64,000 nt of DNA from Apostichopus japonicus (lineage: Eukaryota; Echinodermata; Holothuroidea; Aspidochirotida; Stichopodidae), in assembly GCF_037975245.1 (NCBI RefSeq), contig NC_092578.1, positions 3,841,001 to 3,905,000 of the forward strand, given 5' to 3'. The notes below the pieces were generated by a model that was given only the letters and a program-made list of their open reading frames with translations, did no database searches and was not told the origin of the DNA. The translations under genes and the position numbers were made by a program. Positions within the stretch are counted from its first letter, which is position 1. Every line of letters starts with the position of its first letter. This document shows, piece by piece, positions 41,011 through 55,148 of the stretch.

Positions 41011-41689
41011 TGGTGATGTTTGCGTATTATATAGGTGTACCCTAAGTAACTTATTTCTCAATATCAGATTGCATAGAGAAAATTAACAGAGAACGTTCCT
41101 TTAACAGTTGCAAACTATAAATTGCTTTGAAAGATAACATGTACGCGGCTTACTTAGCAGATTGATCTTGGTTTATCGGCGGCGGTGGAAAATGGCGTTT
41201 CGTGATTGCTTTATTTATTCGTCATAAAGGGTCATGTTAATCTTTTACAATGCAGAGCGGATCTCTAGCAGTGATTGAGTATATTTAAAGGAGCAGTGTC
41301 CAATGATGCTTTTATATTCCACATATATGTAATATATATATATATATATATTTATATATACAGTTTTTCCGTTATTCCTATATATATATTTATATATATA
41401 TATAAAATAACAAAAGGTCCCTCTTATCAAAACTCGCATTCTTGTTGAAAATCGGTAGCATTTGTGGTACGGAATGCTTTGAGGTGACTTTGTGTTTTGC
41501 CTTCTAATACCAAAGTCACATGTCCCACTGCCCCTCGAAGGTTATATCCCACACCCCATGCCCACCCCACCTCTCGCACAGTGTCAACCTTTTTTCCACT
41601 CCTGTAAACAACACAATAAACCGCTTTAGTCTTTCGTCTTGTTCTGCAGACGTGTCTTACTTTGAACAACTGTAATCTTGGTTTGAGTA

Positions 41690-41812
41690 TGGTTTGGTAT
41701 GGTGTAGTTTGCCATGGTATGGCGTGATATGGTGTGGCGTGACATGGTACGGTGTGGCATGGTATGCCGTGACATGGTGTAGTATGAGATGGTATGATAT
41801 GGTATAGTATAT
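41690..41812 (+). repeat. Degenerate ATGGT-rich tandem repeat
   Basis: About 120 bases built from TATGGTATGGYGTG-like units with many substitutions. It lacks C-rich codons for stops on the minus strand and so produces an artefact frame there (41427-41825). Confidence 0.7.
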
Positions 41813-42767
41813 CATCGCATCGCAAAGTTCAATATTACCTTCCATTCAGTATGTTTACATTCTAAATTTAAACAGTTTTCTTTAGAGGGTGTGTACTTCA
41901 TACATCGATATCGTGGAACTGGGGTGAAGTGGTGTTGTGTGTAATTGGGCCCAGGTGAGAAACGTGGTACTCTCTATATATGTGGCATGAACGAGCTTAA
42001 AATATCATTACGCCGCTTTAAAATATCAGCAAGTTATATATTTCAAGAATTGATTACTTTATAACGCCATTGCATTGAAATTTCATTCTCACATGCATCA
42101 CTGGTTGTAATTCTACTGCAATACCCTTTTTTCTTTCCTCTTTGAGTTTATTCCAGGATAAATATCAAACAAACTGACCAATAGATAAAACCTAAATTAA
42201 TATCCAGGTGGATTTAAAGAGTGACAAACTTTGTTGTTCTTGTTGTTGTTTTGTTGTTGTTGCTCTTTTGTTGTTGTTCTTGCTACGTCACATCCTATTC
42301 ATGTAAGCACATTTGATCTGGTTGTGGTAGGTCTATTTTTCATAAGCAATTCAATTCATCCTACCCCCACCCCCTTTAAAATAAACGTATACGTATACCA
42401 TACACTTTTAATGAAACAAGACTTGTTTATAAATTGCCCCTGTCATCAAGATCCACATCGTGTCCTAACCTGGTAGTTCATCCAGACAATCTTCATTAGC
42501 CGCACCATGCGTAATAATATCAACAAGATGGATTTTAATATCAAATCCTGGATTTTTATAACATTCTATGGATTAATAAGCTGAGAACTGACCTAGTTTT
42601 ATAGTCCGCTTTATAGCTTTCCATAAACCACGCAATTTCTACCGCAGTCTGATGTCGCCTAGAGGTTATCCCGCAAAAAGCTTGTTGTAGTCGGTTTATA
42701 TGTATGTGTCCGTGTATGCGTGTATGTATGTGTATATGTTTGTATATATGTTATTTGTGTTGTTATA

Positions 42768-43154
42768 ATGCATGGTTATAATACCAAGCATATTCGATTG
42801 TTGTACGAACTGCACAAAATAACTAAGCCTAGTCGAGGGTTAACACAAAATATAGGGGCAACCATTGAAAGAAACACGAAGTTTATTTTAAAAAAAAAAC
42901 TTTATTCGAAAGAGCACAATTACTATAAAGTATGTGGAAAACGTGTAAAACAAGCCTATTACCACATCGTTATCGACAGGTACGTTGTGAGAATATCATA
43001 TAACAGAAAATTTGGAAGGTTGTGTCGTCATCTCTTTTCATTAGTTTGTCAAGAATTCAAATATGAAGAAATGAAAAATCCCAAACATATACGTTGGTAT
43101 ATCGATAACCTTTTTTCTTGGCAACACTATACAAATGGAAAACGGTCACCGTAG
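42768..43154 (+). CDS. Uncharacterised ORF, possible gene or gene fragment
   Basis: An open frame of about 129 codons from ATG 42768 to a TAG at 43154; the longer frame from 42720 begins in a TG/TA microsatellite and is discounted. The translation is basic and mixed in composition (for example KVCGKRVKQAYYHIVIDRY and FKYEEMKNPKHIRWYIDN), unlike the repeat-derived ORFs around it. It has four cysteines, no recognised domain and no clear signal peptide. I do not recognise a family. It could be a single-exon gene, a relic of a mobile element or chance. Nearby context, with AT palindromes at 43.6 kb, does not help. Confidence 0.25.
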   Translation: MHGYNTKHIRLLYELHKITKPSRGLTQNIGATIERNTKFILKKKLYSKEHNYYKVCGKRVKQAYYHIVIDRYVVRISYNRKFGRLCRHLFSLVCQEFKYEEMKNPKHIRWYIDNLFSWQHYTNGKRSP

Positions 43155-43561
43155 TCACACTGATAAAATCATTAAACAAGTATCCTATAAGCAACTCTAC
43201 CTTGTTATAAATCACAATGATACTTTGTTTCTTCTGTTACATTGTTGGCATTTACAACTGTCATCAAATCTCAGTTGTCAAAAATAGTCAACTTTCATCA
43301 TGAATAAGATGTAATCATTCACAAAGAGTATCGATTTTGCCTTGAAACTTGTTCTTGAAAGGCAGAACGACGTAATTCTTGCCGCATTTACTTGGTCATG
43401 GTTTTGGTCTAATGTTGACAATTTTTACGACTGTTTTTAAATTCACATTGAGATACGCCGATGAAAATAATGCCTTAATGAAAAACATTGCTGACGTTTT
43501 AAGCTTAATATTCAACTTGACAGGTTTATTATCTTTGTCAATTACATTGAGAGCACTGTCA

Positions 43562-43584
43562 ATAAATTGTTCATCGGTTTCATC

Positions 43585-43620
<36 letters not shown>

Positions 43621-43679
43621 GGCAAAGTTTTTAGGGAAATATTTATCCCAGACTGTCAAATTAACAGCTGCATGTACGT

Positions 43680-43746
<67 letters not shown>

Positions 43747-43755
43747 ATATATAGA

Positions 43756-43836
<81 letters not shown>

Positions 43837-43838
43837 AT

Positions 43839-43920
<82 letters not shown>

Positions 43921-43979
43921 ACGTACATGCAGCTGTTAATTTGACAGTCTGGGATAAATATTTCCCTAAAAACTTTGCC

Positions 43980-44045
<66 letters not shown>

Positions 44046-44068
44046 GATGAAACCGATGAACAATTTAT
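43562..44068. repeat. Perfect inverted duplication folding over an (AT)n core
   Basis: The unique block at 43619-43682 (64 bases, from CGGGCAAAG to TACGTTTC) is repeated base for base in reverse complement at 43918-43981. Outside it, ATAAATTGTTC...CATCAGATAT at 43562-43590 is matched by ATATCTGATG...CAATTTAT at 44040-44068. (AT)n tracts of unequal length separate the matched blocks, and a 235-base AT/TAGAA core forms the loop. Confidence 0.9.
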
Positions 44069-44071
44069 AGT

Positions 44072-44096
44072 TGTAGATATACAACAAACAACGTAT

Positions 44097-44154
<58 letters not shown>

Positions 44155-44179
44155 ATACGTTGTTTGTTGTATATCTACA
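44072..44179. repeat. Second perfect inverted duplication, abutting the first
   Basis: A 32-base arm at 44072-44103 (starting TGTAGATATACAACAAAC) is reversed exactly at 44146-44179, with an (AT)n tract as loop. It begins within a few bases of the end of the previous structure. Confidence 0.9.
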
Positions 44180-44281
44180 GTAAAACTCCGTTTTTTAAAA
44201 CTGGTCGGTATCACCGATGGCTCTTATGCACCGCCATATTTTTAACCAAGCCCGCAGCCAGGCAAGGCACATATGAGTCGC

Positions 44282-44350
44282 CCCCCTTCTAGGTAGACTA
44301 TTGCCTCCACACCACCCCCTTCTGGGTAGACTATTGTCTCCACACCACCC
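44282..44350 (+). repeat. 34-base tandem duplication
   Basis: CCCCCTTCTAGGTAGACTAT plus TGCCTCCACACCAC is followed by a second copy with two substitutions, then a C-run. Confidence 0.8.
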
Positions 44351-45333
44351 CACCCCCCCCCGACCACCACTACCATCTGTGCCACCATCATAATTACAAA
44401 AACTTCACAAGTTATAAGCCACGATTATTGTGCCCCTCATTTAATTGTTGATGCCCCTTCTCAACTCAGAATTAATAGCTACGGGATTGTATTTAGCTTT
44501 ATTGTTAAGGCCAGTTCCGCGACAGATTTTGTCACACTCGACCGTCGTGTTGAGTTGTGTACTCAGTGTACATTCAATGAACATTTTCTTGATATCATTT
44601 TATTTTATAAAGGCGTCAGTGAAATATTATTTTCATATTCAGAATCGAAAAGGGAAAGAAGTAAAAAGCCTATTTGTCTCAAAACTTCGACTTTTTCAAA
44701 ATTAAGTCGTGTAATCTCAAATTCCCTACGTTTGTGATCGAATTTGTGACGTTTTATCTCGACTTTTCATTACTTTTAGCTAGAATTCCTATGTATCTCT
44801 TGTTTGAAGTCTTTGCTGGATTCCTCTTAGAGTCATTAAATACGATGATGTCTGGGTCCTTGACATTTGACGGGAAACTCGAAACTTTCTTTTCCCCCCC
44901 CCCACAATCACCTGTCCATAAGCCATAAGGTTGTAGGCCCCAGAAAAGACATTTTCACTGCACATATACGTCTGTTATTGATGTGATGAGGGAGATCGGG
45001 GCCCGGGGAGGTTTATTATAGTCCCCATTTTTCCTTAATTATATTATGGACTGACAATACATTATCCTTTATCCTTCATTTCCCCGTGCCCCGTAACTGA
45101 CTCCGGGCCCCTGTGATGCATTCCCTGTCCCGCCCCGCCACACACCTCTCGTCAGATAGAAAAAACAGGGACGTATACACCGGTATCACTCCTTGTTCAG
45201 AATGTAAAACTCGTGAATTTAGTGCAATCGCTAAAATAACCGCAGCATTTGAAAACCAGATTTTGTTACCATTTGAAACTGCATTGAGTAAAGGCGTCAC
45301 ACTTAAACTTATGAATTAGAACTGACATACATG

Positions 45334-45703
45334 CAAGGGCGTAGGAACCGGGGGGCTGGGGCGCCAGCCCCCCCAGTGAAAAATGTGGAGGGGCGGAAGT
45401 ATCATTCCGCCCCCCCCCCCCCGCTTCGCAAGTCAGAAAACCCCTTTTTCATTTCCAAATGAGAAAAAAAATCTCATTTGGAGCACCAAATTGCATCTAA
45501 GGCCTGGTGAAAATACAAAATTAAGTTTACAAAATGGAGTGGGTGTTGAAGTGTGCTATATTGCACCAAATTGCATCTGAGGCTACCTGGAAATGCAAAA
45601 AATTCCAAAGGGGAGGGGGACACCCCCTCCCCTTAGACCCCTCCCCAGGCCGGCCATCAGTCTTCAGCCCCCCCCCACTCAAAAGTACCTTCCTACGCCA
45701 CTG
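45334..45703. mobile_element. hAT-type non-autonomous DNA transposon, exact 8-bp TSD
   Basis: 370 bases with inverted ends CAAGGGCGTAGGAA and TTCCTACGCCACTG, flanked by CATACATG on both sides (45326-45333 and 45704-45711). Subterminal G/C runs and an internal GGGGAGGGGG...CCCCCTCCCC hairpin are present. Open frames inside are incidental; no transposase is present. Confidence 0.9.
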
Positions 45704-46139
45704 CATACATGTTACTCAAAACAAAGACTGCATCTTGAAAATTTATCGCCTTTTTAAGCGCACGAAATAGCACGAAATATATGCCTCTGATTAAAAAAAA
45801 GCACTTTCCGATATTTAACATCGGTTACAGTCGAGTAGAATGTTAATTTGAAACTTGATAAGACCCTTTAGGGCGGAAAAAAATAATCTTTCGTTCGTAT
45901 AATATTATCGGTAAATGTCATTGACATCTTTAAAAAAAAAAAAAATCACCTTTCCTCTGTCTTTTTTTCCCTATGGAGAAATACTCTCTACATTTGTTAA
46001 CCAGAATGCAAAATGCATTGAGGTTTCGATGACTTCAATGCACTAGACTTCTGCTTGTTAGTATAACCAGAACTAGCTGTTACAATGACAATATGGCAGT
46101 ATACCAAGTATTACAAAACCAAACCGAACCTTGATCTCT

Positions 46140-46420
46140 AATAACTTCGCACATTAAGGTTGCAGAGGAGTCAACTTATGGACAATTAAGATTGGAATAT
46201 GCCCACGAAACTTCAAAGAATCAACTTGAAAGAAGCTAATGCAGGTCACTGGAGGTCAACCTGAGGTCAAAGGTCACCCAAATGCAGGTCGACTATTGTA
46301 TTACAATAGCGTAACTCCCACCCTTGATGGACATTTGGTTCTCAAGTAATTGCAAAAATACAAGTTTTTGACCCCTAATTGACCTTTGTTGGCCTTGGAT
46401 CCCATGACTGTTATGTTTGG
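46140..46420 (+). repeat. Probable dispersed repeat with clustered AGGTCA half-sites
   Basis: Contains CAGGTCACTGGAGGTCAACC, AGGTCAAAGGTCA at 46264-46276 and CAGGTCGAC, then TTGACCTTTGTTGGCCTTGG in reverse sense. Such GGTCA-rich stretches are common in ancient LINE/SINE relics; no second copy here. Confidence 0.35.
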
Positions 46421-48377
46421 AAACGATCCTTTACCCCATTCACAACTAGTCCCCTAAATATCAACCATTCACAAAATATGTTTCTCTTATCTTCATATCA
46501 ACAACAATAGTACCCAAGAATCGCATCACGCATAAAGAATCGCATAAAGATAATCTTTGAACAGATAAAAACCTAGAATTCAAGATTCCCTACTTGAGAT
46601 ATCGTGTTTACAAGCGAAGCGTCACACACACGCACACACACACACACTCTCCGCCTGCATGAATGCATAGGTTACGATTATCATCGAAACCAAAAAGCTG
46701 CAGCAAAAATAGTAAAATTTGTCGATTTGTATATACATTTAAAGCAGTATGCTACAATCGTCACATCATATCTCTTGTTATGCAAATTACACCTGATTGC
46801 ACATACATGGCAGCTCTTCATTGCTTGTTTGCCTGAGAGCTTATACAAGAGTCATGCATGCGCTATAGAGCAACCAGCCATTACTGCAGTTTCTCCAGGG
46901 CAGCATGTATGAGACCAGTAGCATGCACAAAGGCCCCACCTTTCATAGTCAGTCGGGGTAGATATTCCAGTAGGAGGATGTTTTACAATTCAGTCGGGGT
47001 AAAGCATTAGAGCACCATTAGAGCCCCGTTTTCCACCTCACACACAAAGGAACAGTTATATGTAATTACAACCTTGCGTTTAGGACTAATTATAGACCAA
47101 TTTATAGACCAAACATGCCTCAGAATACACCAATCTGAAGTCTAAACCTTTTCTGGAGTAGGACCCCCCGCCCCCCCCCCCGCCCATCTCTCCGCACATG
47201 GGAATTGCCTTTCCGCACATGGGCAGACCTTTATAAAATCCTTCATTCGGCTCTGGTCATTCCATAAAAGTTAAGCCTCTGCCTAAATCAATTAGGGGTG
47301 GGTGGATTTTTGAATATAAATGTGATAAGATTTCATAAATGAAAAATCATGATTCCTGGTTTTATTCTCATTCGTAGCTCACATATTCCTTTTTTTGGGG
47401 GGGGGGGAGGGGTGATTTCTATCACAAATTATATCGTCACGTGACAAGCATGCGTCACCTCGAATTTTCCTATTTCTCCAGAGCTTTTCCGTGTGAGAAA
47501 ATATTATTAAGACATAAATCAACTTTTCTTAAGTTTTGGTTTTTCAACGAAAAAGCAATAAAAGTCATATAATATAGCGACGGGTTGTACTTTTCTTGAC
47601 TTGTGGCTATCAGACTTTGCAAACTCATGTTTGTCATTGGTGTTTATATCACGTACAAAAATCTTGTTCTTATAAAAAATAAAAAATAAACGTTTTTTTT
47701 TATGCATTTTTTTTCTGTTTTTGGCCTCTTGTTTTTGTTAAACACAAACGCTGATTCCGCTTTGAGACTAATTATAAGTTAATTACATCTATCTGTGTAA
47801 GAAGACTTAATTTCATACCAGAGGCATATAAATATAGTGTACACTATAGTATAATATTTGACAGAGACATGGTGGAAATTGCACGAATATGGTTGTATAA
47901 TTTTAGTAATTACCAAGCAACTGCATGGTTCCTTGCGGGGACCTCCAATCCGAGCGAAACTATCTATCTATTAATATGTGATACATGCCAAGGACACCTC
48001 GGAAATACACATGGCGAGTGACATTAACACATTTCTGAGGAAATCCGTGATGTATGAACACGTAAATCTCTTGCGATATATCGATTTCAAACGAGAGCCA
48101 TGAAGGGCATCAGTTAGCTCGGGCAGTGTTTCATTATGTTTCAATGACTGAAGTGTCATTGAGAGATACTGCAAGAAAATGGCAGCCGATTTTACTAAGA
48201 ATTTAAGTGTGTAGAAACAAATTTTAGTTTTGTGAAAAAACTTTGTAGGAATAGTCACACGGGAAAGAATTTGATATGAACGCATTTGTTAACCGGGGGA
48301 AAGTGTTGCTGTTTGTATTAATATTAATGTGACCGTTTTCACTATTAGTGCAAATACACACAAAGTTGGTATATAGA

Positions 48378-48674
48378 TAGATGGATGGATGGATGGATGG
48401 ATGGATGGATGGATGGATGGATGGATGGGTGGATGGATGGATGGATGGGTGGGTGGGTGGGTGGATGGGTGGATGGGTGGATGGATGGATGGATGGATGG
48501 ATGGATGGATGGATGGATGGATGGATGGATGGATGGATGGATGGATGGATGGATGGATGGATGGATGGATGGATGGATGGATGGATGGATGGATGGATGG
48601 ATGGATGGATGGATGGATGGATGGATGAATGGATGAATGGATAGATGGATGGATGGATGAATGGATGGATAGAT

Positions 48675-48677
<3 letters not shown>
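48378..48677 (+). repeat. (GGAT)n microsatellite joined to (AT)n
   Basis: About 300 bases of GGAT, with GGGT variants near 48427-48480 and GAAT/AGAT variants near the end. It runs straight into (AT)n at 48678-48740. Confidence 0.95.
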
Positions 48678-48744
<67 letters not shown>

Positions 48745-50208
48745 GTAATTATATAATTGTACTATTAACCGGATAATCGATATATTTTGTTATACAGTGC
48801 CAACTCTAAGATTTCACTGCAGCACAAAACTTTACCTACTATTATTTTGGATAATTATTATTTTTTTTCATATTATTATTGAATTTCTTAAAAAATTGCG
48901 TTTGATCTTGAGTTCCATACTTGTCCTGTGTTATAATGTTATATATATATTGATCTAACCGTCAGTATCTAGCAAAAAAAGAAGAATAATCCATAAACAT
49001 TATTGTTACTATAAGAAACGTGTAGATTGGCAACGCCACAACATATACAGCCAAAAGTTGCCAGAATCAATATAACGAATCAGGGAAGTTCCCTGATCGA
49101 AACGTACGCTGTTTTATTGGCTTAATGACATGTAAATGAGGTAACATACTTCCCATCGTGTAACATACACCAGATGAAAATGGCGAGGCCATTATGTAGA
49201 CAGTAGCGGGTGTTATCACTAATAAAACTTGATTTATTAAACTCGAAGAAGGGTTCCTCTGGGTTTTTTATTTTATTTCTTATCCTCTTATGCGTTTTAT
49301 CTTATTTATTTGTATTGACACATCAGTTTATTTTGTTCGTAAATCACTCCCAAGGTCGTTTGTCTATGCACAATACCTAGAAAATGTCATACCTTTTCAA
49401 AATACATTTAAATCGCGTGGAAATATATTGACAGAGACGTGCAAAATACGGCTTCGTTGAAGATCAAATTTCGACGGAGTCAGATGGGGGCATTGACAAG
49501 GGTAATTACTCCCCATGCATGCAGCAGTCATGTGGTGTATTGCATTGCATAGTATATAGTATTATAACCAACCGATCTCATTTTTCAACAGAAATCTTTA
49601 AATCATATCATCTAAACCAACAAATTTGAGATTTTGTATTTACGGTTTATATTTATTTAACATGTAATACGCCAACAGAACATTAGCAAGTAACATGAGC
49701 CTTCTGAATTTATTCCGTACAAGATCAGATACAAAATTTGTTTTTAAAGTAGATAACATTTCGAAAGCAATTCTCACAATGTCAATTTTATGTACAATTC
49801 ACATGATGACAAAAAGTCCTCTATATCGACTACATTATACTCTCCCTTTAAATGAAAACTGTTTATTCTCTTTCATATTCAACCTTCCTTAAAAATAAAT
49901 TGACAAAGATTTCTTTGTTTGGTCATTTTGTTACTGAAGTCCCCAGTCAACTAATGCTCAAGGCCACAGTATACACAATATGTTTTCTTTTGAATCGTGC
50001 AGGATAAAATCATGCAAGTATCAAAATAATCGGGTTGGTGTAGGTAAAATGATAAGAATGTAATGAAGAAAATATACTTCAGAAAACAGAGAATATGCAC
50101 AAAGAAATAAAAAAGTGTAAATCTTTCGTATATCCAGAGTTGAATGAAACAAACTAAATCAGATAAAAGGGCTTATCAGTTCATAGAAGAAGGATATACA
50201 AAACAGAT

Positions 50209-50501
<293 letters not shown>

Positions 50502-50685
50502 GAAAATCCACGTTTACTCCAAAAGAAGATATTAAAAAATATTGAAAATATATTGGAATTTTCGGTCCCCCTGGAACCTTCGTCAGCAACTTACTTTTCA
50601 TTCGACTGCCATATATATTTCGAGATCCGGCTTTAGGAATCACAAATGTTTTCGAGTTGGTTAGCATCATGTTTGATCTCTAGAG

Positions 50686-50921
50686 TAAGGCAAATGTGTC
50701 ACCAAACCAGAACTGCATGCATGGTATTGTACGATACAGGTGACAAACGCCTACAGTGGAATTAAGACCTTCCTTACCGGTTTCGAACCTCTGGACATAC
50801 AATCAGCGTCCATAGCCTAGTGGTTAGGGTGTCCGCATATAAAGCGAGAGTCCCGGGTTCGAATCCCGGTGCAGGCTGGAAGTTTTATCACTGTTCTGGA
50901 TTTTCCAACTCTTTACAAAAT
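50686..50921 (+). mobile_element. SINE family A, copy 4 (near full length)
   Basis: Closely matches copy 1 along its whole length, including the upstream block (GTGACAAACGCCTACAGTGG), the head with both pol III boxes, and the 3' body. The anticodon-arm region differs (GCATATAAAGCG). It defines the family boundaries together with copy 1. Confidence 0.75.
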
Positions 50922-51366
50922 TTTGTCACTTGTCAGCTGTTCAGTGATGAGTGGCGTTTAGCTAGTGAGAAATTCCATCTAGAGTTCTAGACAGAACAGA
51001 ACATATTACTTATACAAGTTTATACTGTAAAATACAAAATCTCTTATATCGTTACCATGCAATTTCCTTCTTACAAGTCTCAATATTCCTGCGCTGTAAA
51101 ACAGCGATTGAAACTCGGATTGAGAATCCTTGAAATCTTGAATAGTGTAGCATATTCAGCATAGAAGTGAGTCGGCGTCTATTTCGGTATATAGTGTCAT
51201 TATCATTATTACATACATCAAGGTCTTTCTTGCTTTACTGATTGTTATTGATTCCGAGTTGTTTATTTATCATTTGTTATATAACCCCTAAGGTACAAAT
51301 CTAAACATCAATAACTATGTCTGTATGTATCTGTATATATGTGTATGGAATGAATATGTAACGCCG

Positions 51367-53213
<1,847 letters not shown>

Positions 53214-53549
53214 ATGGAGGAGAACGAAGTGAGACAGGATTACCCAATGAGCGAGCTTACAATTGTCGTCTGCCTTTTGCTACAAATGGCGGGTAGAACG
53301 TTATCCCAAGAGACGGCGTCGGAAGAGAATTGTGCCTATGATAATTACAATGACTATAGTTTCGATATGCCAACCAACAAAGGGCTAAATGATACACCGC
53401 TGGAGTGTTATAGTTGCGGTGCCTACCGACACAGAGACGGTCACGAATTTGACGCAAAACTCAAAAGTTGTCGAGATTACGTAGAAACTGCTGAGATTGA
53501 GACTTGTCCCAACTTTTGCGTCGGGTCCTACACTTATCGATTTTGTGGG
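53214..53549 (+). CDS. Ly6/uPAR-type GPI-anchored protein, coding exon 1
   Basis: First coding exon of a secreted cysteine-rich protein, 112 codons. The ATG at 53214 has a favourable context (ACAATGG). A second in-frame ATG at 53247 begins a typical signal peptide (SELTIVVCLLLQMAGRTLSQ). The 11 extra residues before it are acidic, so the real start could be 53247. After the likely cleavage near the LSQ/ETAS boundary, the exon carries the opening Ly6 motif LECYSC, then KSC, ETCPNFC and YRFC. An N-glycosylation sequon (NDT) sits just before LECYSC. The exon ends at G|GTAAGT, a consensus donor at 53550, in phase 0; reading on meets a stop nine codons later. Family knowledge: Ly6 proteins are extracellular three-finger folds acting as receptors, channel modulators or complement regulators. 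The ligand is unknown here. A T-rich tract ending in TAG at 53086-53088 could be an acceptor for a 5' UTR exon. Confidence 0.8.
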
Positions 53550-54839
53550 GTAAGTTGTATAACAAGCTGTGGGTTATGAGTTATTATAAAAAAAATTATT
53601 GTGGAAAAAATACCTAAACCGAAACCCGTAAACAATAAAACCGTCGGACAATCAATCCTTTATTAACCACTTATTTTCATTCTTTCGTAATCGTTTCATG
53701 TTTCATTATATTGTATTAATACATTGAAACTTAAAGCGAAAGATTACTTGTCTAAACTTCGCTAAAATAATACCATGCATGCGGTAACTTATTTACTTTC
53801 ATTCTGTGTGTAAGTGCACGTGCCTGCGTGTGTGTGCCCGTTGACCGTGGGCATAGCAGTGGCTATCAGAGCGCATGTATATGGGGCCCTATAGGTTCAA
53901 GCATTGCCATCAAACTTCCGACAGGTTAAAGAACACTTGAATTAACTGCGATGAATAAAAACTGTGGGGTGCTGTATTACTTACACATTGTATACCCCTC
54001 CCGGCCGGTTTTTTATCATTTAGTCTAAACGCCTAGTTATATATAATACCGGTGTATTGAAAGAGGCCAGAGTATGAGGCTGATGAACATTCTTGCGATT
54101 TTGCGTACCGTTGTACACAAAGTGGTACACATATTTTCTAAATAAGTGAACTGTCTTTTTACATAGCGAACTTTTCAAATAATTACAAACTTGAGAGAGA
54201 TGTAATTATCTCGTATATACTTTATTATTGTATATCATACCGTGTAACACTTTCAGAGATATCAAGAAATATCCATTCTAGATTATTATACATTTACATG
54301 TTTCATGAATGTATGATAGTGAAGCATGGCGTATCACACTATGACTATGAACGAGAAACTTGTGCTACATAAAACATTTATAAACTGTTCAAGGTTTACG
54401 ACATTTTGTGATAAAAGTAGTATTAATTAATCAGAGAATAACAGAAAGCGAGAGGAATCTTGTGGACAGACGTTTTTAAATAATTAACAAGAAAGAAGCT
54501 TGCAAATGGCAAATACAAAAAAAAAATGTTTGCATGAGCCATCAAGAAGCAATATCTGTTTTACATTTCCAAGTCCCATGCAATGCAGTTCGTATTCTGG
54601 CTGATAAGCATTGGTTTTAACTGTTATTTCTGTCTATATCGATATACCGGTATTCCTCTAAAACTATATATGTACCGGTATATCGTTATATACCGAACAT
54701 GTTAAAATACTTAAGATAAAACTTGTTATACGGTCTTCTTCCTTTTTGTTGTTGTTAATGGACCAAATCCTGATTCCGTTGTGCAAAAGTTTTATTTCCA
54801 TTTCATTCTCCTTTTTACTCATTATATACACATATATGT

Positions 54840-54921
54840 CAATATATATATATATATATATATATACATATGTATATAATAAATAAATAAAGATCAACAC
54901 ACCAGAAAAATTCCACTTCAC

Positions 54922-54970
<49 letters not shown>

Positions 54971-55025
54971 CATATGTATATAATAAATAAATAAAGATCA
55001 ACACACCAGAAAAATTCCACTTCAC

Positions 55026-55088
<63 letters not shown>

Positions 55089-55148
55089 CATATGAATATA
55101 TTAAATAAATAAATAAAGATCAACACACCAGAAAAATTCCACTTCACG
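54840..55148 (+). repeat. Three tandem copies of a unit containing (AT)n
   Basis: Each unit is ACATATGTATATAATAAATA, then AAGATCAACACACC and GAAAAATTCCACTTCACG, followed by an (AT)n tract of differing length (none after the third). Period about 95-120 bases. It lies in the Ly6 intron. Confidence 0.85.

Larger units (their letters stand above)
34886..42719. other. Non-coding stretch apart from the listed repeats
   Basis: Pyrimidine-rich from 35100 to 35850 and around 36960-37180. Frames such as 37338-37550 and 38929-39129 have no recognisable domain. An (AT)n tract sits at 41325-41405. Confidence 0.4.

Noticed and set aside
41427-41825. Minus-strand frame of 132 codons with histidine/proline repeats
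   Set aside because: Most of it is the translated ATGGT-type degenerate tandem repeat.
45113-45319. Frame of 68 codons with a fairly protein-like end (CSECKTREFSAIAKITAAF)
   Set aside because: No domain, no splice context that I could defend, and it ends just before a hAT insertion; too weak to annotate.
48381-48644. Overlapping frames with repeated MDGW
   Set aside because: Translation of (GGAT)n in three frames.
53257-53457. Minus-strand frame opposite Ly6 exon 1
   Set aside because: Shadow of the true exon; no splice sites or domain of its own.
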